In this document: positions 8,890 through 18,515 of the stretch, piece by piece
Numbering within the stretch: position 1 is the first letter of the stretch
Layout of the letters: each line of letters opens with the position of its first letter
Assembly: GCF_001428005.1 (NCBI RefSeq)
Contig: NZ_LMSB01000034.1
Location: forward strand, 1,793-65,792
DNA: 64,000 nt
DNA from: Arthrobacter sp. Soil736
Lineage (GTDB): Bacteria; Actinomycetota; Actinomycetes; Actinomycetales; Micrococcaceae
Direction of reading: 5' to 3'
The notes under the pieces: model-generated
Database searches by the model: none
Told to the model about the DNA's origin: nothing
What the model saw: only the letters and a program-made list of their open reading frames with translations
Program-made: the position numbers and the translations under genes

Positions 8890-11508
8890 GTGAAGGCAAT
8901 CCGCAGATTTACCGTCCGTACCGTTCTTCCCGAACCGATCCGGCCGCTTGCCCGTTTGGCCACCAACCTTCGCTGGTCCTGGCACCGGCCCACGAGGGAA
9001 CTCTTCGAGGGGCTCAACCCCAAAGTATGGGCCGAAAGCGGCAACGATCCGGTAAGTTTCCTGGGACTTGTGGGCCGCGAGGAAATGCACCGGCTGGCCA
9101 CTGACCAGGATGTAGTGGCCCGTGTGCAGGCTGCGGCCGATGACCTCGACCGGTACCTCCAGGAACCGCGCTGGTACCAGAGCCTGGGTCACGACGCCCC
9201 TGCCTCCATTGCCTACTTCTCCCCCGAATTCGGCATCACCGAAGTCCTGCCCCAGTACTCGGGCGGCCTCGGCATCCTCGCCGGTGACCACCTCAAGGCG
9301 GCCTCCGATCTCGGTGTTCCGCTGATCGGAGTGGGACTTCTTTACCAGGCCGGTTATTTCAAACAGTCCCTGTCCCGCGACGCCTGGCAGCAGGAGACCT
9401 ATCCGGTGATTGACCCGGACGGCCTGCCCCTGACGCTGCTGCGCGAGCCCTCCGCGGACGGCAACGGCAAGCCCATCCAAATTGCGCTGCCGCTGCCCAA
9501 CAGCCGGCGCCTTTTGGCACACATCTGGCGTGCCGACGTCGGGCGAGTCCCCCTTCTGCTGCTCGATTCCAACGTCCCGGGCAATGACGACGCCGCCCGC
9601 GGCATCACCGACCGCCTCTACGGAGGCGGAGGTGACCACCGGCTGCAGCAGGAGCTCCTGCTGGGCATGGGCGGCGTGAAGGCGCTGCGGGTCTACGAGC
9701 GGCTGACGGGCACCACGGCGCCGGAGGTGTTCCACACCAATGAGGGCCACGCCGGGTTCCTGGGCATCGAGCGGATCCAGGAGCTGATGGCCGGGGAGCA
9801 GGCCCTTACGTTCGATGAGGCCCTCGCCGCCGGACGCGCGTCCACCGTGTTCACCACCCACACGCCCGTTCCGGCCGGCATCGACCGCTTCGAAACGGCG
9901 CAGATACAGCATTTCTTCGAAGCAGGCCTTGCACCGGACGTTCCCATATCGCGGATCCTGGACCTCGGCCGGGAAGACTTCGCGGACGGAAACCCCTTCC
10001 TCTTCAACATGGCCGTCATGGGCCTCCGGCTTGCGCAGCGCGCCAACGGCGTGGCCAAGCTCCACGGTGAGGTGTCACGGGGCATGTTCTCTGCGCTCTG
10101 GCCGGGATTCGACCACTCCGAGGTGCCCATCACCTCGGTGACCAACGGCGTGCACGTTCCCACCTGGGTTGATGCCCGGATTTCAAGTTTCGCCCGGAAG
10201 CGCTTCGGCCCCGAGGCGGACGTCAACGGCCGCTGGGACCTCGCCTACAACGTCAGCGACGCCGAGGTCTGGGCGCTGCGTCGTGAAATGCGTGTCTCAC
10301 TCGTCGAGGACGTCCGGCGCAGGCTGCGTGCGGCCTGGAAGAAGCGGGGTGCTGCCGACGCCGAGCTGGGCTGGACCGACTCGGTGCTGGATCCGGACAT
10401 CCTCACCATCGGGTTCGCCAGGCGCGTGCCCACCTACAAGCGGCTGACGCTGATGCTGCGCGAGCCCGAACGGCTGAAGGCCCTCCTGCTGCACAAGGAG
10501 CACCCCATCCAGCTGGTCATCGCGGGGAAGTCCCACCCGGCGGACGACGCCGGGAAGAAGATGATCCAGGACCTGGTCCGCTTTACCGATGATCCCGCCG
10601 TCCGCCACCGCATCGTGTTCCTGCCGAACTACGACATCGCCATGGCCAGGACGCTGTTCCCGGGCTGCGACGTCTGGCTGAACAATCCGCTGCGTCCGCT
10701 GGAAGCCTGCGGCACGTCCGGCATGAAGGCGGCCATCAACGGGTCCCTCAACCTGTCGGTGCTCGACGGCTGGTGGGATGAGATGTACGACGGCGAGAAC
10801 GGCTGGGCGATTCCGACCGCCAACAACGGCGCTTCCGCCGAGGAACGGGACGACATCGAGGCAGCTGCGCTGTATGAGCTGCTCGAGACCCAGGTTGCCC
10901 CGCGTTTCTACGGCAACACCGTATCGGAGTCGGCCGGCGCTGCGGGTCCGTCCGAGTCCGGCCAGGAGAAGATTCCCACGCACTGGGTGTCCATGATCAA
11001 GCACACGCTGGCCCACCTGGGTCCGGCCGTCTCGGCCGAACGGATGCTGCAGGACTACGTCAATATCCTGTACAGGCCCGCCGCAATCTCGGGCCGGCAT
11101 GCCGTGGCCGATTCCTTCGCCCAGGCCAAAGCACTCGCGGCCTGGGTCTCAAAGGTCCGTGCGGCCTGGCCCTACCTCCACGTGGAGCATGTGGACTCCG
11201 TGGGCGTGTCCGAGGAGCCGCAGATCGGTGACACGCTGCAGGTCAACGCCTACGTGGGGCTGCAGAACCTGTCCCCCGGCGACGTCTCCGTGGAGGTGGC
11301 TTACGGCCAGGCGGAGGAAAACGACGAACTCGCCAATGTGACCTTGGTTGAACTGGAGCCCAAGGAGGAACTCGGCAGCGGCCACCACCTCTTCAGCGGG
11401 TCCATCGTGATCGACCGCTCCGGGTCCTTCGGGTACACCGTCCGCGTGCTGCCCAAGCACGAAGCGCTGGCATCCAAGGCCGAACTGGGGCTGATCGTCA
11501 ACGCGTAG
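8890..11508 (+). CDS. glgP: Alpha-glucan phosphorylase
   Basis: GlgP releases glucose-1-phosphate from alpha-glucan. The protein (872 aa from this start) begins with the domain typical of the bacterial GlgP branch (NLRWSWHRPTRELFEGL), contains FHTNEGHAGFLG and TTHTPVPAG, and carries the pyridoxal-phosphate lysine in ACGTSGMKAAINGS (near 614). GTG 8890 (product MKAIRRFTVR) is chosen over TTG 8869 because a -10-like TAGTGT (8877-8882) lies 7 nt before it, as for other leaderless genes here. It is divergent from glgE and ends 25 bp from the convergent barstar gene. Confidence 0.94.
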   Translation: MKAIRRFTVRTVLPEPIRPLARLATNLRWSWHRPTRELFEGLNPKVWAESGNDPVSFLGLVGREEMHRLATDQDVVARVQAAADDLDRYLQEPRWYQSLGHDAPASIAYFSPEFGITEVLPQYSGGLGILAGDHLKAASDLGVPLIGVGLLYQAGYFKQSLSRDAWQQETYPVIDPDGLPLTLLREPSADGNGKPIQIALPLPNSRRLLAHIWRADVGRVPLLLLDSNVPGNDDAARGITDRLYGGGGDHRLQQELLLGMGGVKALRVYERLTGTTAPEVFHTNEGHAGFLGIERIQELMAGEQALTFDEALAAGRASTVFTTHTPVPAGIDRFETAQIQHFFEAGLAPDVPISRILDLGREDFADGNPFLFNMAVMGLRLAQRANGVAKLHGEVSRGMFSALWPGFDHSEVPITSVTNGVHVPTWVDARISSFARKRFGPEADVNGRWDLAYNVSDAEVWALRREMRVSLVEDVRRRLRAAWKKRGAADAELGWTDSVLDPDILTIGFARRVPTYKRLTLMLREPERLKALLLHKEHPIQLVIAGKSHPADDAGKKMIQDLVRFTDDPAVRHRIVFLPNYDIAMARTLFPGCDVWLNNPLRPLEACGTSGMKAAINGSLNLSVLDGWWDEMYDGENGWAIPTANNGASAEERDDIEAAALYELLETQVAPRFYGNTVSESAGAAGPSESGQEKIPTHWVSMIKHTLAHLGPAVSAERMLQDYVNILYRPAAISGRHAVADSFAQAKALAAWVSKVRAAWPYLHVEHVDSVGVSEEPQIGDTLQVNAYVGLQNLSPGDVSVEVAYGQAEENDELANVTLVELEPKEELGSGHHLFSGSIVIDRSGSFGYTVRVLPKHEALASKAELGLIVNA

Positions 11509-11533
11509 TCAGCCTGGGCTCAAACGTCGCCGC

Positions 11534-11890
11534 TTAAAGGAAGACGGCGATGACTGACAGGTCCTGGCCGGCGTAGCTTTCCGCGTCCTGGAGGATCTCG
11601 CAGATGATGCCGAAGGACCGGTCGCTGCGGAAGGCGGCAGGCACCTGCCAGATGACGGTAAGAGGTTCCTGGCCGTCGTCGGAGATGGCGTCGGCGAAGT
11701 CGTGCAGCGAGTCGTTGAGGGCGTCAAGGTTCACGCCGTAGTGTTCGGGGAAGTCCAGTGCCTCACCGAAGGTCGCCAGCACGGCCTTCTTGGAATCCGC
11801 GGCCGGGATCACCAGGCTGCGGCGGCCCGCGTCGGAAACCTGGTCGCGCAACTCGTCAACGGTCCAGGTGTCCCCGGAATAGATCTTCAT
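11534..11890 (-). CDS. Barstar-family ribonuclease inhibitor
   Basis: This 118-aa acidic protein has the barstar fold signature: an N-terminal strand, SKKAVLATFGEALDFPEHYG, and NLDALNDSLHDF. In the family these helices and the Asp residues plug the active site of barnase-type RNases. It starts 5 nt after the stop of the secreted RNase gene, so the pair is co-transcribed and probably coupled. The inferred role is to protect the cytoplasm from the RNase before export. Confidence 0.9.
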   Translation of the reverse strand: MKIYSGDTWTVDELRDQVSDAGRRSLVIPAADSKKAVLATFGEALDFPEHYGVNLDALNDSLHDFADAISDDGQEPLTVIWQVPAAFRSDRSFGIICEILQDAESYAGQDLSVIAVFL

Positions 11891-11895
11891 GGGTG

Positions 11896-12366
11896 TTACT
11901 TGCCTTCTGCTATGAATTTGAACGACTCGTAGTGGTCCGGAGTGTAGTACTTCTCGCCGTCCTTGCCCGCCACTATCCTGCGGGCGCCCCTGTCTGACTC
12001 GCCGGGCGTCGGAACCGTGTACTCCGTGTAGTACCCGACCGATTTGCGCGGCAGGAGGCGTTCAAAGTTGCTGAACGTCGCGCCGTCGCGGTTGTAAGGA
12101 AAGGGGCCGCCCAGCCGGATCAGGGCGAGGGTGCGGCGGCCTTCGGCCGGCAACTGGGATTCCCTGATGGAGGCGAGGCCGGAGAGGTTGGGAACGGCCG
12201 TCGCGTTGCCGGACGGCACGGGTGACGCAGCGCCCGGCGATGCCGTGGCCGCGGGAGGCTGCGCCGTGGGTGACGAAACGAGGCTGAACGCCACGAGGAT
12301 CACCAAGGCGAGCCCGATCAGCAGCGACCCAACGGCCAATAGCCTGCGCATGTTGGTGGGGTGCAC
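11896..12366 (-). CDS. Secreted guanyl-specific ribonuclease (barnase/RNase Sa type)
   Basis: A signal-anchor or signal peptide covers about residues 7-30 (LLAVGSLLIGLALVILVAF), followed by an Ala/Pro/Ser linker and a roughly 90-residue RNase domain. The catalytic set matches RNase Sa/barnase: Glu115 in YYTEYTV, Arg130 in GARRIV and His145 in YTPDHYESF. GGPFPYNRDGATFSN is the family core. The listed start is GTG 12366, 5 nt after the glgX stop; ATG 12351 is an alternative. The inhibitor gene follows. Targets (nutrient RNA or competing cells) cannot be told from sequence. Confidence 0.92.
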   Translation of the reverse strand: MHPTNMRRLLAVGSLLIGLALVILVAFSLVSSPTAQPPAATASPGAASPVPSGNATAVPNLSGLASIRESQLPAEGRRTLALIRLGGPFPYNRDGATFSNFERLLPRKSVGYYTEYTVPTPGESDRGARRIVAGKDGEKYYTPDHYESFKFIAEGK

Positions 12367-12371
12367 GTGGC

Positions 12372-14492
12372 CTAGGTGCGGTAGATGCTGATGGTGTTCG
12401 CCGGCACGATGTCCCGCTCACCGGAGGAGACCTGGGCGCCCTGGCGGCGGTCGTGGAGGTCGGACGTGGTCAGGCGCAGTTCGAAGATCCGCTTGCCCGT
12501 GCCGTCATCGTTGGTGACCTGGGGAAGGGTGACGTCGGCATCCTCGCGGCCGCCGTTGACCACAACGAGCCCTGCCATCTGCCCGTCGTCGGAGCCCAGC
12601 AGCAGCTGCACCACCCTGTGCCGCGGATCGTTCCACCGTTCCATGGACATGGGCTGGCCGTCCTCGTCATACCAGTACAGGTAGGACTGTGCGTCGCGGA
12701 CCGGGTAATCGTGGGGCTGGCCGGCCAGGAATTCCTTGCGGAGGCGGATGACGCGCTTGGTGCTGCGCAGCATGGCGTGGGACTCCGGCGTGCTGGTCCA
12801 GTCGAGCCACGCAAGGGGATTGTCCTGGCAGTAGGCGTTGTTGTTTCCCTGCTGGGTGCGTCCGAGTTCGTCGCCGGCCGTGATCATCGGAACCCCGAGG
12901 GAGATCATGAGCGAGGCCATCAGGTTGCGCCGGGTCTGGGCGCGCCTGGCGAGGATGCTTTCGTCCTCGGTGCGCCCTTCAAAACCGTGGTTGTAGCTTC
13001 GGTTGTCGCCGTGGCCGTCCCGGTTCTGCTCGCCGTTGGCCTCGTTGTGCTTGCGGTCGTAGGACACGAGGTCGGTCATGGTGAAACCGTCGTGGGCGGT
13101 GATGAAGTTCAGCGACGCCAGCCAGGAACGCCCTGACGGTTCGAAGAGGCTCGCCGAGCCGGACATGGCATCCGCCAGCCGGGCCACGGATCCGCCCTGG
13201 CCGCCGGCGTCGATCGCCGCACGGTCCGTGAGCCAGAAAGAGCGCACGGCGTCGCGGTAGTGGTCGTTCCAGTCCACCCAGCCTCCCGGGAAGCGTCCGG
13301 TCTGCCAACCGCCGTAGCCTACGTCCCAGGGTTCGGCGATCAGCTTGACCCGGGACAGGACCGGGTCCGCCGCGACGGCCACAAGGAACGGATGGTTCGG
13401 ATCGAACTCGTTGTCGGCGTTCCGGCACAGCGTGACGGCCAGATCGAAGCGGAAGCCGTCGACGTGGAATTCGTCCACCCAGTAGCGGAGCGAATCCATC
13501 ACCAGCTGGACCACGCGGGGCTCGCCAAAATTGAGCGTGTTCCCGCAGCCTGTGGTGTCGATGTATTTGCCGTGGCCGTCGGTGCGGTAATACTTCTGCT
13601 CGCCCAGTCCGCGGAAGCCGAAGGTGTGGCCGTCCGGCCCGCCTTCGGCGGTGTGGTTGTAGACGACGTCCAGGATGACTTCGATGCCGGCGGCATGGAG
13701 CAGTTTGACCATGCCTTTGAACTCGTCCTGAACGGCGTGGGGCCCGGAGTCCTGTGCGGCCTGCGTGGCGTACGCCGGGTGCGGGGCGAAGAATGCCGCC
13801 GTGTTGTAGCCCCAGTAGTTGGTCATGCCGAGGTTCTGAAGGTGCGGCTCGTCGAGGTGGAAATGCACCGGCAGCAGCTGCACGGCCGTAATGCCGAGGC
13901 CGGTGAGGTGCTCAATCATGGCCGGATGGGCCATGCCCGCGTAGGTACCGCGCAGGGCCTCCGGGATATCCGGGTGCAGCATGCTCTGCCCCCGGACGTG
14001 GGCCTCGTAGATGATGGTGTTGCGCCACGCCGTGTGCGGGCGGTCGTCGCCGCCCCAGTCGAAGTCGCTGGACATCCTGACGTTCGTCAGGAAACCGTTG
14101 CGTTGGTCCACGGCGCGCCCGTAGGGATCGAGCAGCAGCGGCTGCCGGTCGTCGTCGTGGTCGTCGTCAAAATTCACGGTGGGAACTGAGAGCGGCAGCA
14201 CCTGCCCCTCGGTAGCGGAGCGGAATCCGTAGCGCGAGCCGACCGGGAATCCCTCAACAATGCCGTGGTGGACGCCATTCGTGACGTTCGGCAGTGGCTG
14301 GAGCCGCCAGCTGCCTCCCGGTGCCTGGTACGCGACTTCCAGTGTGAGAACGCTGGGCGCATAGACTGCCACGTTGGCGCGCCCGTCGTGCGAGCCGTCC
14401 TCGGCCGACCTGGGGCGCGGGGAACTGACGCCGAGGGGGAAGGCCTGGGAGGCGTCCACGGCCGAGGCTGTGTCTAAGAGAGGCATTACCAT
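12372..14492 (-). CDS. glgX: Glycogen debranching enzyme
   Basis: GlgX is an isoamylase-type enzyme that hydrolyses alpha-1,6 branches left by GlgP. The 706-aa length is normal. After a CBM48-like N-domain come DVVYNHTAEGG, nucleophile Asp in DGFRFDLAVTL (near 348), acid Glu in KLIAEPWDVGYGGWQ (near 384) and Asp in TAHDGFTMTDL (near 467). The ATG at 14492 is preceded by TAAGCT (14500-14505) with 7 nt between, so it is likely leaderless. RNase and barstar genes follow within 5 nt each and may be on the same transcript. Confidence 0.95.
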   Translation of the reverse strand: MVMPLLDTASAVDASQAFPLGVSSPRPRSAEDGSHDGRANVAVYAPSVLTLEVAYQAPGGSWRLQPLPNVTNGVHHGIVEGFPVGSRYGFRSATEGQVLPLSVPTVNFDDDHDDDRQPLLLDPYGRAVDQRNGFLTNVRMSSDFDWGGDDRPHTAWRNTIIYEAHVRGQSMLHPDIPEALRGTYAGMAHPAMIEHLTGLGITAVQLLPVHFHLDEPHLQNLGMTNYWGYNTAAFFAPHPAYATQAAQDSGPHAVQDEFKGMVKLLHAAGIEVILDVVYNHTAEGGPDGHTFGFRGLGEQKYYRTDGHGKYIDTTGCGNTLNFGEPRVVQLVMDSLRYWVDEFHVDGFRFDLAVTLCRNADNEFDPNHPFLVAVAADPVLSRVKLIAEPWDVGYGGWQTGRFPGGWVDWNDHYRDAVRSFWLTDRAAIDAGGQGGSVARLADAMSGSASLFEPSGRSWLASLNFITAHDGFTMTDLVSYDRKHNEANGEQNRDGHGDNRSYNHGFEGRTEDESILARRAQTRRNLMASLMISLGVPMITAGDELGRTQQGNNNAYCQDNPLAWLDWTSTPESHAMLRSTKRVIRLRKEFLAGQPHDYPVRDAQSYLYWYDEDGQPMSMERWNDPRHRVVQLLLGSDDGQMAGLVVVNGGREDADVTLPQVTNDDGTGKRIFELRLTTSDLHDRRQGAQVSSGERDIVPANTISIYRT

Positions 14493-14607
14493 CGGTTAAA
14501 GCTTAGCTGGCACAGACAAATAGCTGATCTATTCCGCGATGTTACATGCGACGGGGCCGAGTCCGGGCAGCGGCATACTGGTAGTACGCACCGATATGGA
14601 GGTACTC

Positions 14608-15417
14608 GTGAGGGTTGCACTTGCCCAGATCATCACCGGCCGGGACCTGGCCGCCAACCTCGTGCTGGTCGAGGAGTATGCCCGCCGCGCCAAGGACGGC
14701 GGCGCCGAGCTGGTCGTGTTCCCTGAGGCCACCATGCGCGCCTTCGGGAATTCGCTCATCGACATCGCAGAACCGCTGGATGGCCCGTGGGCCAACCAGG
14801 TCCGCGCCATTTCCGCCGAGCTGGGGATCGTGATCGTCGCCGGCATGTTCACCCCTGGAGCATCGCCCTCCGGAGGGCAGGCTAAAGTCCGGAATACTCT
14901 GCTGGTCACCGGTCCCGGCGTGGAAGCCAGCTACGACAAGGTTCACCTCTTTGATGCCTTCGGCTTCCTCGAATCGGACACCGTGGACGCCGGGACGGGT
15001 CCCGTAACGTTCGACGCCGGCGGCGTCACCTTTGGCCTGGCCACCTGCTACGACATCCGCTTCCCGGCGCTTTTCACGGCTAACGCCGACCGTGGAGCGG
15101 TTGCGAACATCGTCTGCGCCTCGTGGGGTTCGGGGCCGGGCAAGGTGGAGCAGTGGCAGCTCCTGGCCCGCGCCCGCGGAGTGGACACCACCACGTACGT
15201 GCTTGCGTGCGGGCAGGGCGATCCGGCCACGCAGGGTGTTGAACCGCGAGGCGCCGCGCCCACCGGCGTGGGGCACACCGCCGTCGTTTCGCCTTTCGGC
15301 GAAGTCTTGGAAGAGCTCGACGGCGCCCCCGGCCTGCTGTTCGCCGACCTGGATCCCGCCGTGGTCAAGGAAGCCCAAACCAAGCTCCCGGTCCTGGCCA
15401 ACCGCCGCGAGTTCTGA
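14608..15417 (+). CDS. Nitrilase-superfamily carbon-nitrogen hydrolase
   Basis: The Glu-Lys-Cys triad of the nitrilase superfamily is complete: Glu in VVFPEAT (near 40), Lys in YDKVHLFDAFGF (near 110) and Cys in ATCYDIRFP (near 146). This arrangement is closest to the Nit/omega-amidase and deaminated-glutathione amidase group, but the substrate is not certain. I chose GTG 14608 (269 aa) because GGAGG lies 5 nt upstream. It is divergent from glgX and stands alone. Confidence 0.88.
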   Translation: MRVALAQIITGRDLAANLVLVEEYARRAKDGGAELVVFPEATMRAFGNSLIDIAEPLDGPWANQVRAISAELGIVIVAGMFTPGASPSGGQAKVRNTLLVTGPGVEASYDKVHLFDAFGFLESDTVDAGTGPVTFDAGGVTFGLATCYDIRFPALFTANADRGAVANIVCASWGSGPGKVEQWQLLARARGVDTTTYVLACGQGDPATQGVEPRGAAPTGVGHTAVVSPFGEVLEELDGAPGLLFADLDPAVVKEAQTKLPVLANRREF

Positions 15418-15945
15418 GCTCAGCCCCCCAGCGAGACGCCGCGGACGCCGAGTTCCGCTGATGCGTTCCGCGGACACCGACGCCTTGCCGTCGCTTAGAC
15501 ACCTCCCGGCGCCTTCTCCGGCCGCGGCCGGCCTCCGGCGGCTCTGGTCGGCGATGCGCTCCTTAGCAAGCCATCGCCGCCCGCTGGTTAGGGTCGGCAC
15601 GCACCTCCGTTTCACTCACGGTTAAAAGGAAACGCTCCCGCACATCATGTGCGGGAGCGTTTCCCGTTTTCCGGCAAGAGCTGCGAGAGCGTTTCCGATT
15701 CTCGAACGACCGAAAGACGCCTTAACCGCTAGCCGCAGCGGCCGTTTTGCTAAGGAGCGCATCGCCGACCAGAGCCGAAGAAGGCCGCCCGCGGCCGGAT
15801 GAGGCGACGGGAGGAAGGGATGCCCCGAGGGCCCCGAACTGAGCTTGCGAAGTTTGGGAAGGGGCATCCCGCTAAGCGACGGCAAAGCGGCCGCTGCGGC
15901 GGACCCTTGGAGAGGACCCGACGGCAAAGCGGCCGCCTCGGGAAG
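15418..15945. repeat. Gene-free region with nested inverted repeats
   Basis: Between the convergent nitrilase and rlmB genes no protein frame is convincing. The segment holds a 27-bp perfect inverted repeat (15542-15568 with 15748-15774, extending imperfectly outward), an outer 17-bp pair (15482-15498 with 15872-15888, 16 of 17 matching), a 10-bp pair (15817-15826 with 15861-15870) and an 18-bp direct repeat (15877-15894 and 15919-15936). It may be a REP/MITE-like element, with the strong terminator at 15629-15663 inside. Confidence 0.75.
15629..15663. terminator. Bidirectional hairpin terminator
   Basis: GAAACGCTCCCGCAC pairs perfectly with GTGCGGGAGCGTTTC around a short loop. It lies between convergent genes and can serve both. 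Confidence 0.75.
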
Positions 15946-16938
15946 CTACTTGGCGGCGCGCTGGCGGGAGACTTCGTAGAGGGAGATGCCGACGGCCATG
16001 GAGGCGTTGAGCGACTCCATGGCGGAGTCGATCGGGATGGAGACGATCTGGTCGCAGTTCTCACGGACGAGGCGGCTGAGGCCCTTGCCTTCGGAACCCA
16101 CAACGATGCAGACGGGCTCAGTGGCCAGGGTGAGGTCCGGCAGCGAGACGTCGCCGTCGCCGTCGAGCCCCAGGACGAAGATGCCCATGGACTTGAACTG
16201 CTTCAGGGCGTTGTTCAGGTTGGACGCACGGGCCACGGGCACGCGGACGGCAGCGCCGGCGCTGGTCTTCCAGGCGGCGGCCGTAACACCCACGGACCGG
16301 CGTTCCGGGACGATCACGCCGTGGCCGCTGAAGGCCGAGACGGAGCGGATGATGGCGCCGAGGTTGCGGGGGTCCGTGATGCCGTCCAGGGCAACGAAGA
16401 TGGGCGCGTTCGAGACGTGCCCCTTTTTCCACCGTTCGACGGTCTGCTCGGCCAGGTCATAGGCATCCTGGTATTCGTACGGCGGGATCTGCAGCACGAG
16501 GCCCTGGTGCACGGCGTCGTCGGTCATCCGGTCAAGTTCCGGCTTGCCGGTTTCCAGCAGCGGGATGCCGCGTTCGGCGGCAAGCTTGAGCGATTCCTTG
16601 ACGCGGTCGTCCATCTCGATGCGGATCGCCACGTGCAGTGCCTTGGCCGGGATCCCGGCACGGAGCGCCTCCACGACGGAGTTGCGGCCCGTGACCACTT
16701 CCTCAGTGGCGCGGCCCTTGGGGCCCGAACGTGCGCCGGCGCTGCGGCCGCCTCCGGCGCGCTTGGCCTCGGAGCGCTCCGAGAGCTGCTTGCTCTTGTA
16801 GGCCTTGTGATACGGGCGATCCTCGGCTTTGGGGGTTGGCCCCTTGCCTTCGAGTGCCTTGCGCCCGTGGCCACCGGTTCCGGTGGTGGGGCCCTTCTTA
16901 AGCTTGCGGATTGCGCCCGGGCGACCGTTGTTGGCCAT
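15946..16938 (-). CDS. rlmB: 23S rRNA (guanosine-2'-O-)-methyltransferase, SpoU/TrmH family
   Basis: The protein (330 aa from ATG 16938) has a basic Lys/Gly-rich N-terminal extension of about 85 residues typical of actinobacteria, the substrate-binding domain beginning VTGRNSVVEAL, and the knotted SPOUT domain with LDGITDPRNLGAIIRS, VVGSEGKGLS and ESLNASMAVGISLYE. These are the three SpoU motifs. It methylates 23S rRNA. The start was chosen because GGGTGG precedes ATG 16938. It sits downstream of cysS on the same strand, as in related genomes. Confidence 0.92.
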   Translation of the reverse strand: MANNGRPGAIRKLKKGPTTGTGGHGRKALEGKGPTPKAEDRPYHKAYKSKQLSERSEAKRAGGGRSAGARSGPKGRATEEVVTGRNSVVEALRAGIPAKALHVAIRIEMDDRVKESLKLAAERGIPLLETGKPELDRMTDDAVHQGLVLQIPPYEYQDAYDLAEQTVERWKKGHVSNAPIFVALDGITDPRNLGAIIRSVSAFSGHGVIVPERRSVGVTAAAWKTSAGAAVRVPVARASNLNNALKQFKSMGIFVLGLDGDGDVSLPDLTLATEPVCIVVGSEGKGLSRLVRENCDQIVSIPIDSAMESLNASMAVGISLYEVSRQRAAK

Positions 16939-17030
16939 GAGTTCCACCCTTGGTTGTATTGAGTAAGTCTGAACTCCAGTCTACTGACTCAAGTTAAATC
17001 GTTGACCGGGGCGGGTCGCTGCCGAAGGAT

Positions 17031-18485
17031 CTAGCCGCGCTGAAGGCTCCAGGTGGCGCCGTCCGCGCTGTCTTCAACCACGACGCCGGCGGCCGACAGG
17101 GTGTCCCTGATGGCGTCCGACGCGGCCCAGTCCTTCCGGGCTCGGGCGTCTGCGCGGGCGGCGAGTTGCGCCTCCACGAGTGTTCCGAGGGCCGCGGTGG
17201 CCTGATCGTCGACGGCGGGCTGCGCGGCGTCGCTGATTCCCAGGACCCGGAGCATGTCAGTCACGCCGGTCAGCGCCTGCCGTGCCGCCGCGAAGTCACC
17301 GGCGGTGAGCGCTGAATTCCCTGCGCGGACCGTGTCATGCAGGACTCCGAGGGCTTGCGGCACGTTGAGGTCGTCGTCCATGGCGGCGCCGAACGCGTCC
17401 GGTACAGTGCCGTGGCTGCCGAAGAACAGGGAACCGTCCGCTGACAGCGCCCGGACCGCCCGGGCGATGAAACCGTCGATGCGTTCAACGGCGGCCGTGG
17501 CCTCCTGTAGGGACGTCGGCTGATAGTCCAGGACCGAGCGGTACTGCGCTTGGCCGAGGTAGTAGCGGACCACACGGGGCGGGGCGAGTTCCAGCATTTC
17601 CGCCGGGCTGACGGTGTTGCCCACGGACTTGGACATTTTTTCGCCCTGGTACGTGACCATGCCGTTGTGCATCCAGAAGTTGGCAAATGCGTGGCCGGCA
17701 GCCTGCGACTGTGCCATCTCGTTCTCGTGGTGCGGGAAGCGCAGATCCAGGCCGCCGCCGTGGATGTCGAATTCGGTGCCGAGGTACTTGGTGACCATCG
17801 CTGAGCATTCAAGGTGCCAGCCCGGGCGCCCGGCGCCCCACGGCGAAACCCAGCTCGCCGTCGTCGGCTCGCCTTCCTTGTGGCCCTTCCAGAGCGCGAA
17901 GTCGCGCGGGTCCTTCTTGCCGCGGGGGTCAGCGTCGGTTGCCCCCTGCATGTCGTCGAGCTTCTGCCGCGTCAGCGAACCGTACTTGTTCCAGGAGCGC
18001 ACGTCGAAGTAGACGTCACCCGAGCCGTCGAGGGCCGGGTAGGCGTGGCCGCGGTCGATCAGCTGCTGGACGAGGGCGAGCATCTCCGGGATGTGGCCGG
18101 TGGCGCGCGGCTCGTAGGTGGGGCGGGAGACGCCGAGGGTGTCGTAGGCCTTGAGGAATTCCTGCTCGTACCGGTAGGCCAGCGCCCACCATTCCTCTTC
18201 CGGGACGGCTCCGGGCTCCTGCTCGAATTCCGGGTGGAAGGACGCCTCGGACTTGGCCAGGATTTTGTCATCTATGTCGGTCACGTTGCGGACCACAGTG
18301 ACCCGGAACCCGCGGTACTCGAGCCAGCGCGTGAGCTGGTCGAAGGCAATGGCGGAGCGGATGTGCCCCACATGCGGCATCCCCTGCACCGTCGCCCCGC
18401 AGTAGTACAGGCTCGCCTTGCCGGGTACGAGAGGAACGAAGTCGCGGACTTCGGCGGATGCGGTGTCGTAAAAGCGGAGGGTCAC
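17031..18485 (-). CDS. cysS: Cysteine-tRNA ligase
   Basis: A class I synthetase of 484 aa. It shows the zinc Cys29 in [13 protein letters not shown] as HVGH (38-41), [15 protein letters not shown] (zinc ligands) and [10 protein letters not shown] (KMSKS). The GTG start has no Shine-Dalgarno; TAATCT (18492-18497) ends 6 nt upstream, so the mRNA is probably leaderless. The next gene downstream is rlmB. Confidence 0.97.
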   Translation of the reverse strand: MTLRFYDTASAEVRDFVPLVPGKASLYYCGATVQGMPHVGHIRSAIAFDQLTRWLEYRGFRVTVVRNVTDIDDKILAKSEASFHPEFEQEPGAVPEEEWWALAYRYEQEFLKAYDTLGVSRPTYEPRATGHIPEMLALVQQLIDRGHAYPALDGSGDVYFDVRSWNKYGSLTRQKLDDMQGATDADPRGKKDPRDFALWKGHKEGEPTTASWVSPWGAGRPGWHLECSAMVTKYLGTEFDIHGGGLDLRFPHHENEMAQSQAAGHAFANFWMHNGMVTYQGEKMSKSVGNTVSPAEMLELAPPRVVRYYLGQAQYRSVLDYQPTSLQEATAAVERIDGFIARAVRALSADGSLFFGSHGTVPDAFGAAMDDDLNVPQALGVLHDTVRAGNSALTAGDFAAARQALTGVTDMLRVLGISDAAQPAVDDQATAALGTLVEAQLAARADARARKDWAASDAIRDTLSAAGVVVEDSADGATWSLQRG

Positions 18486-18515
18486 CGCTCCAGATTAGCC
18501 GATGGCATTGTCCGC

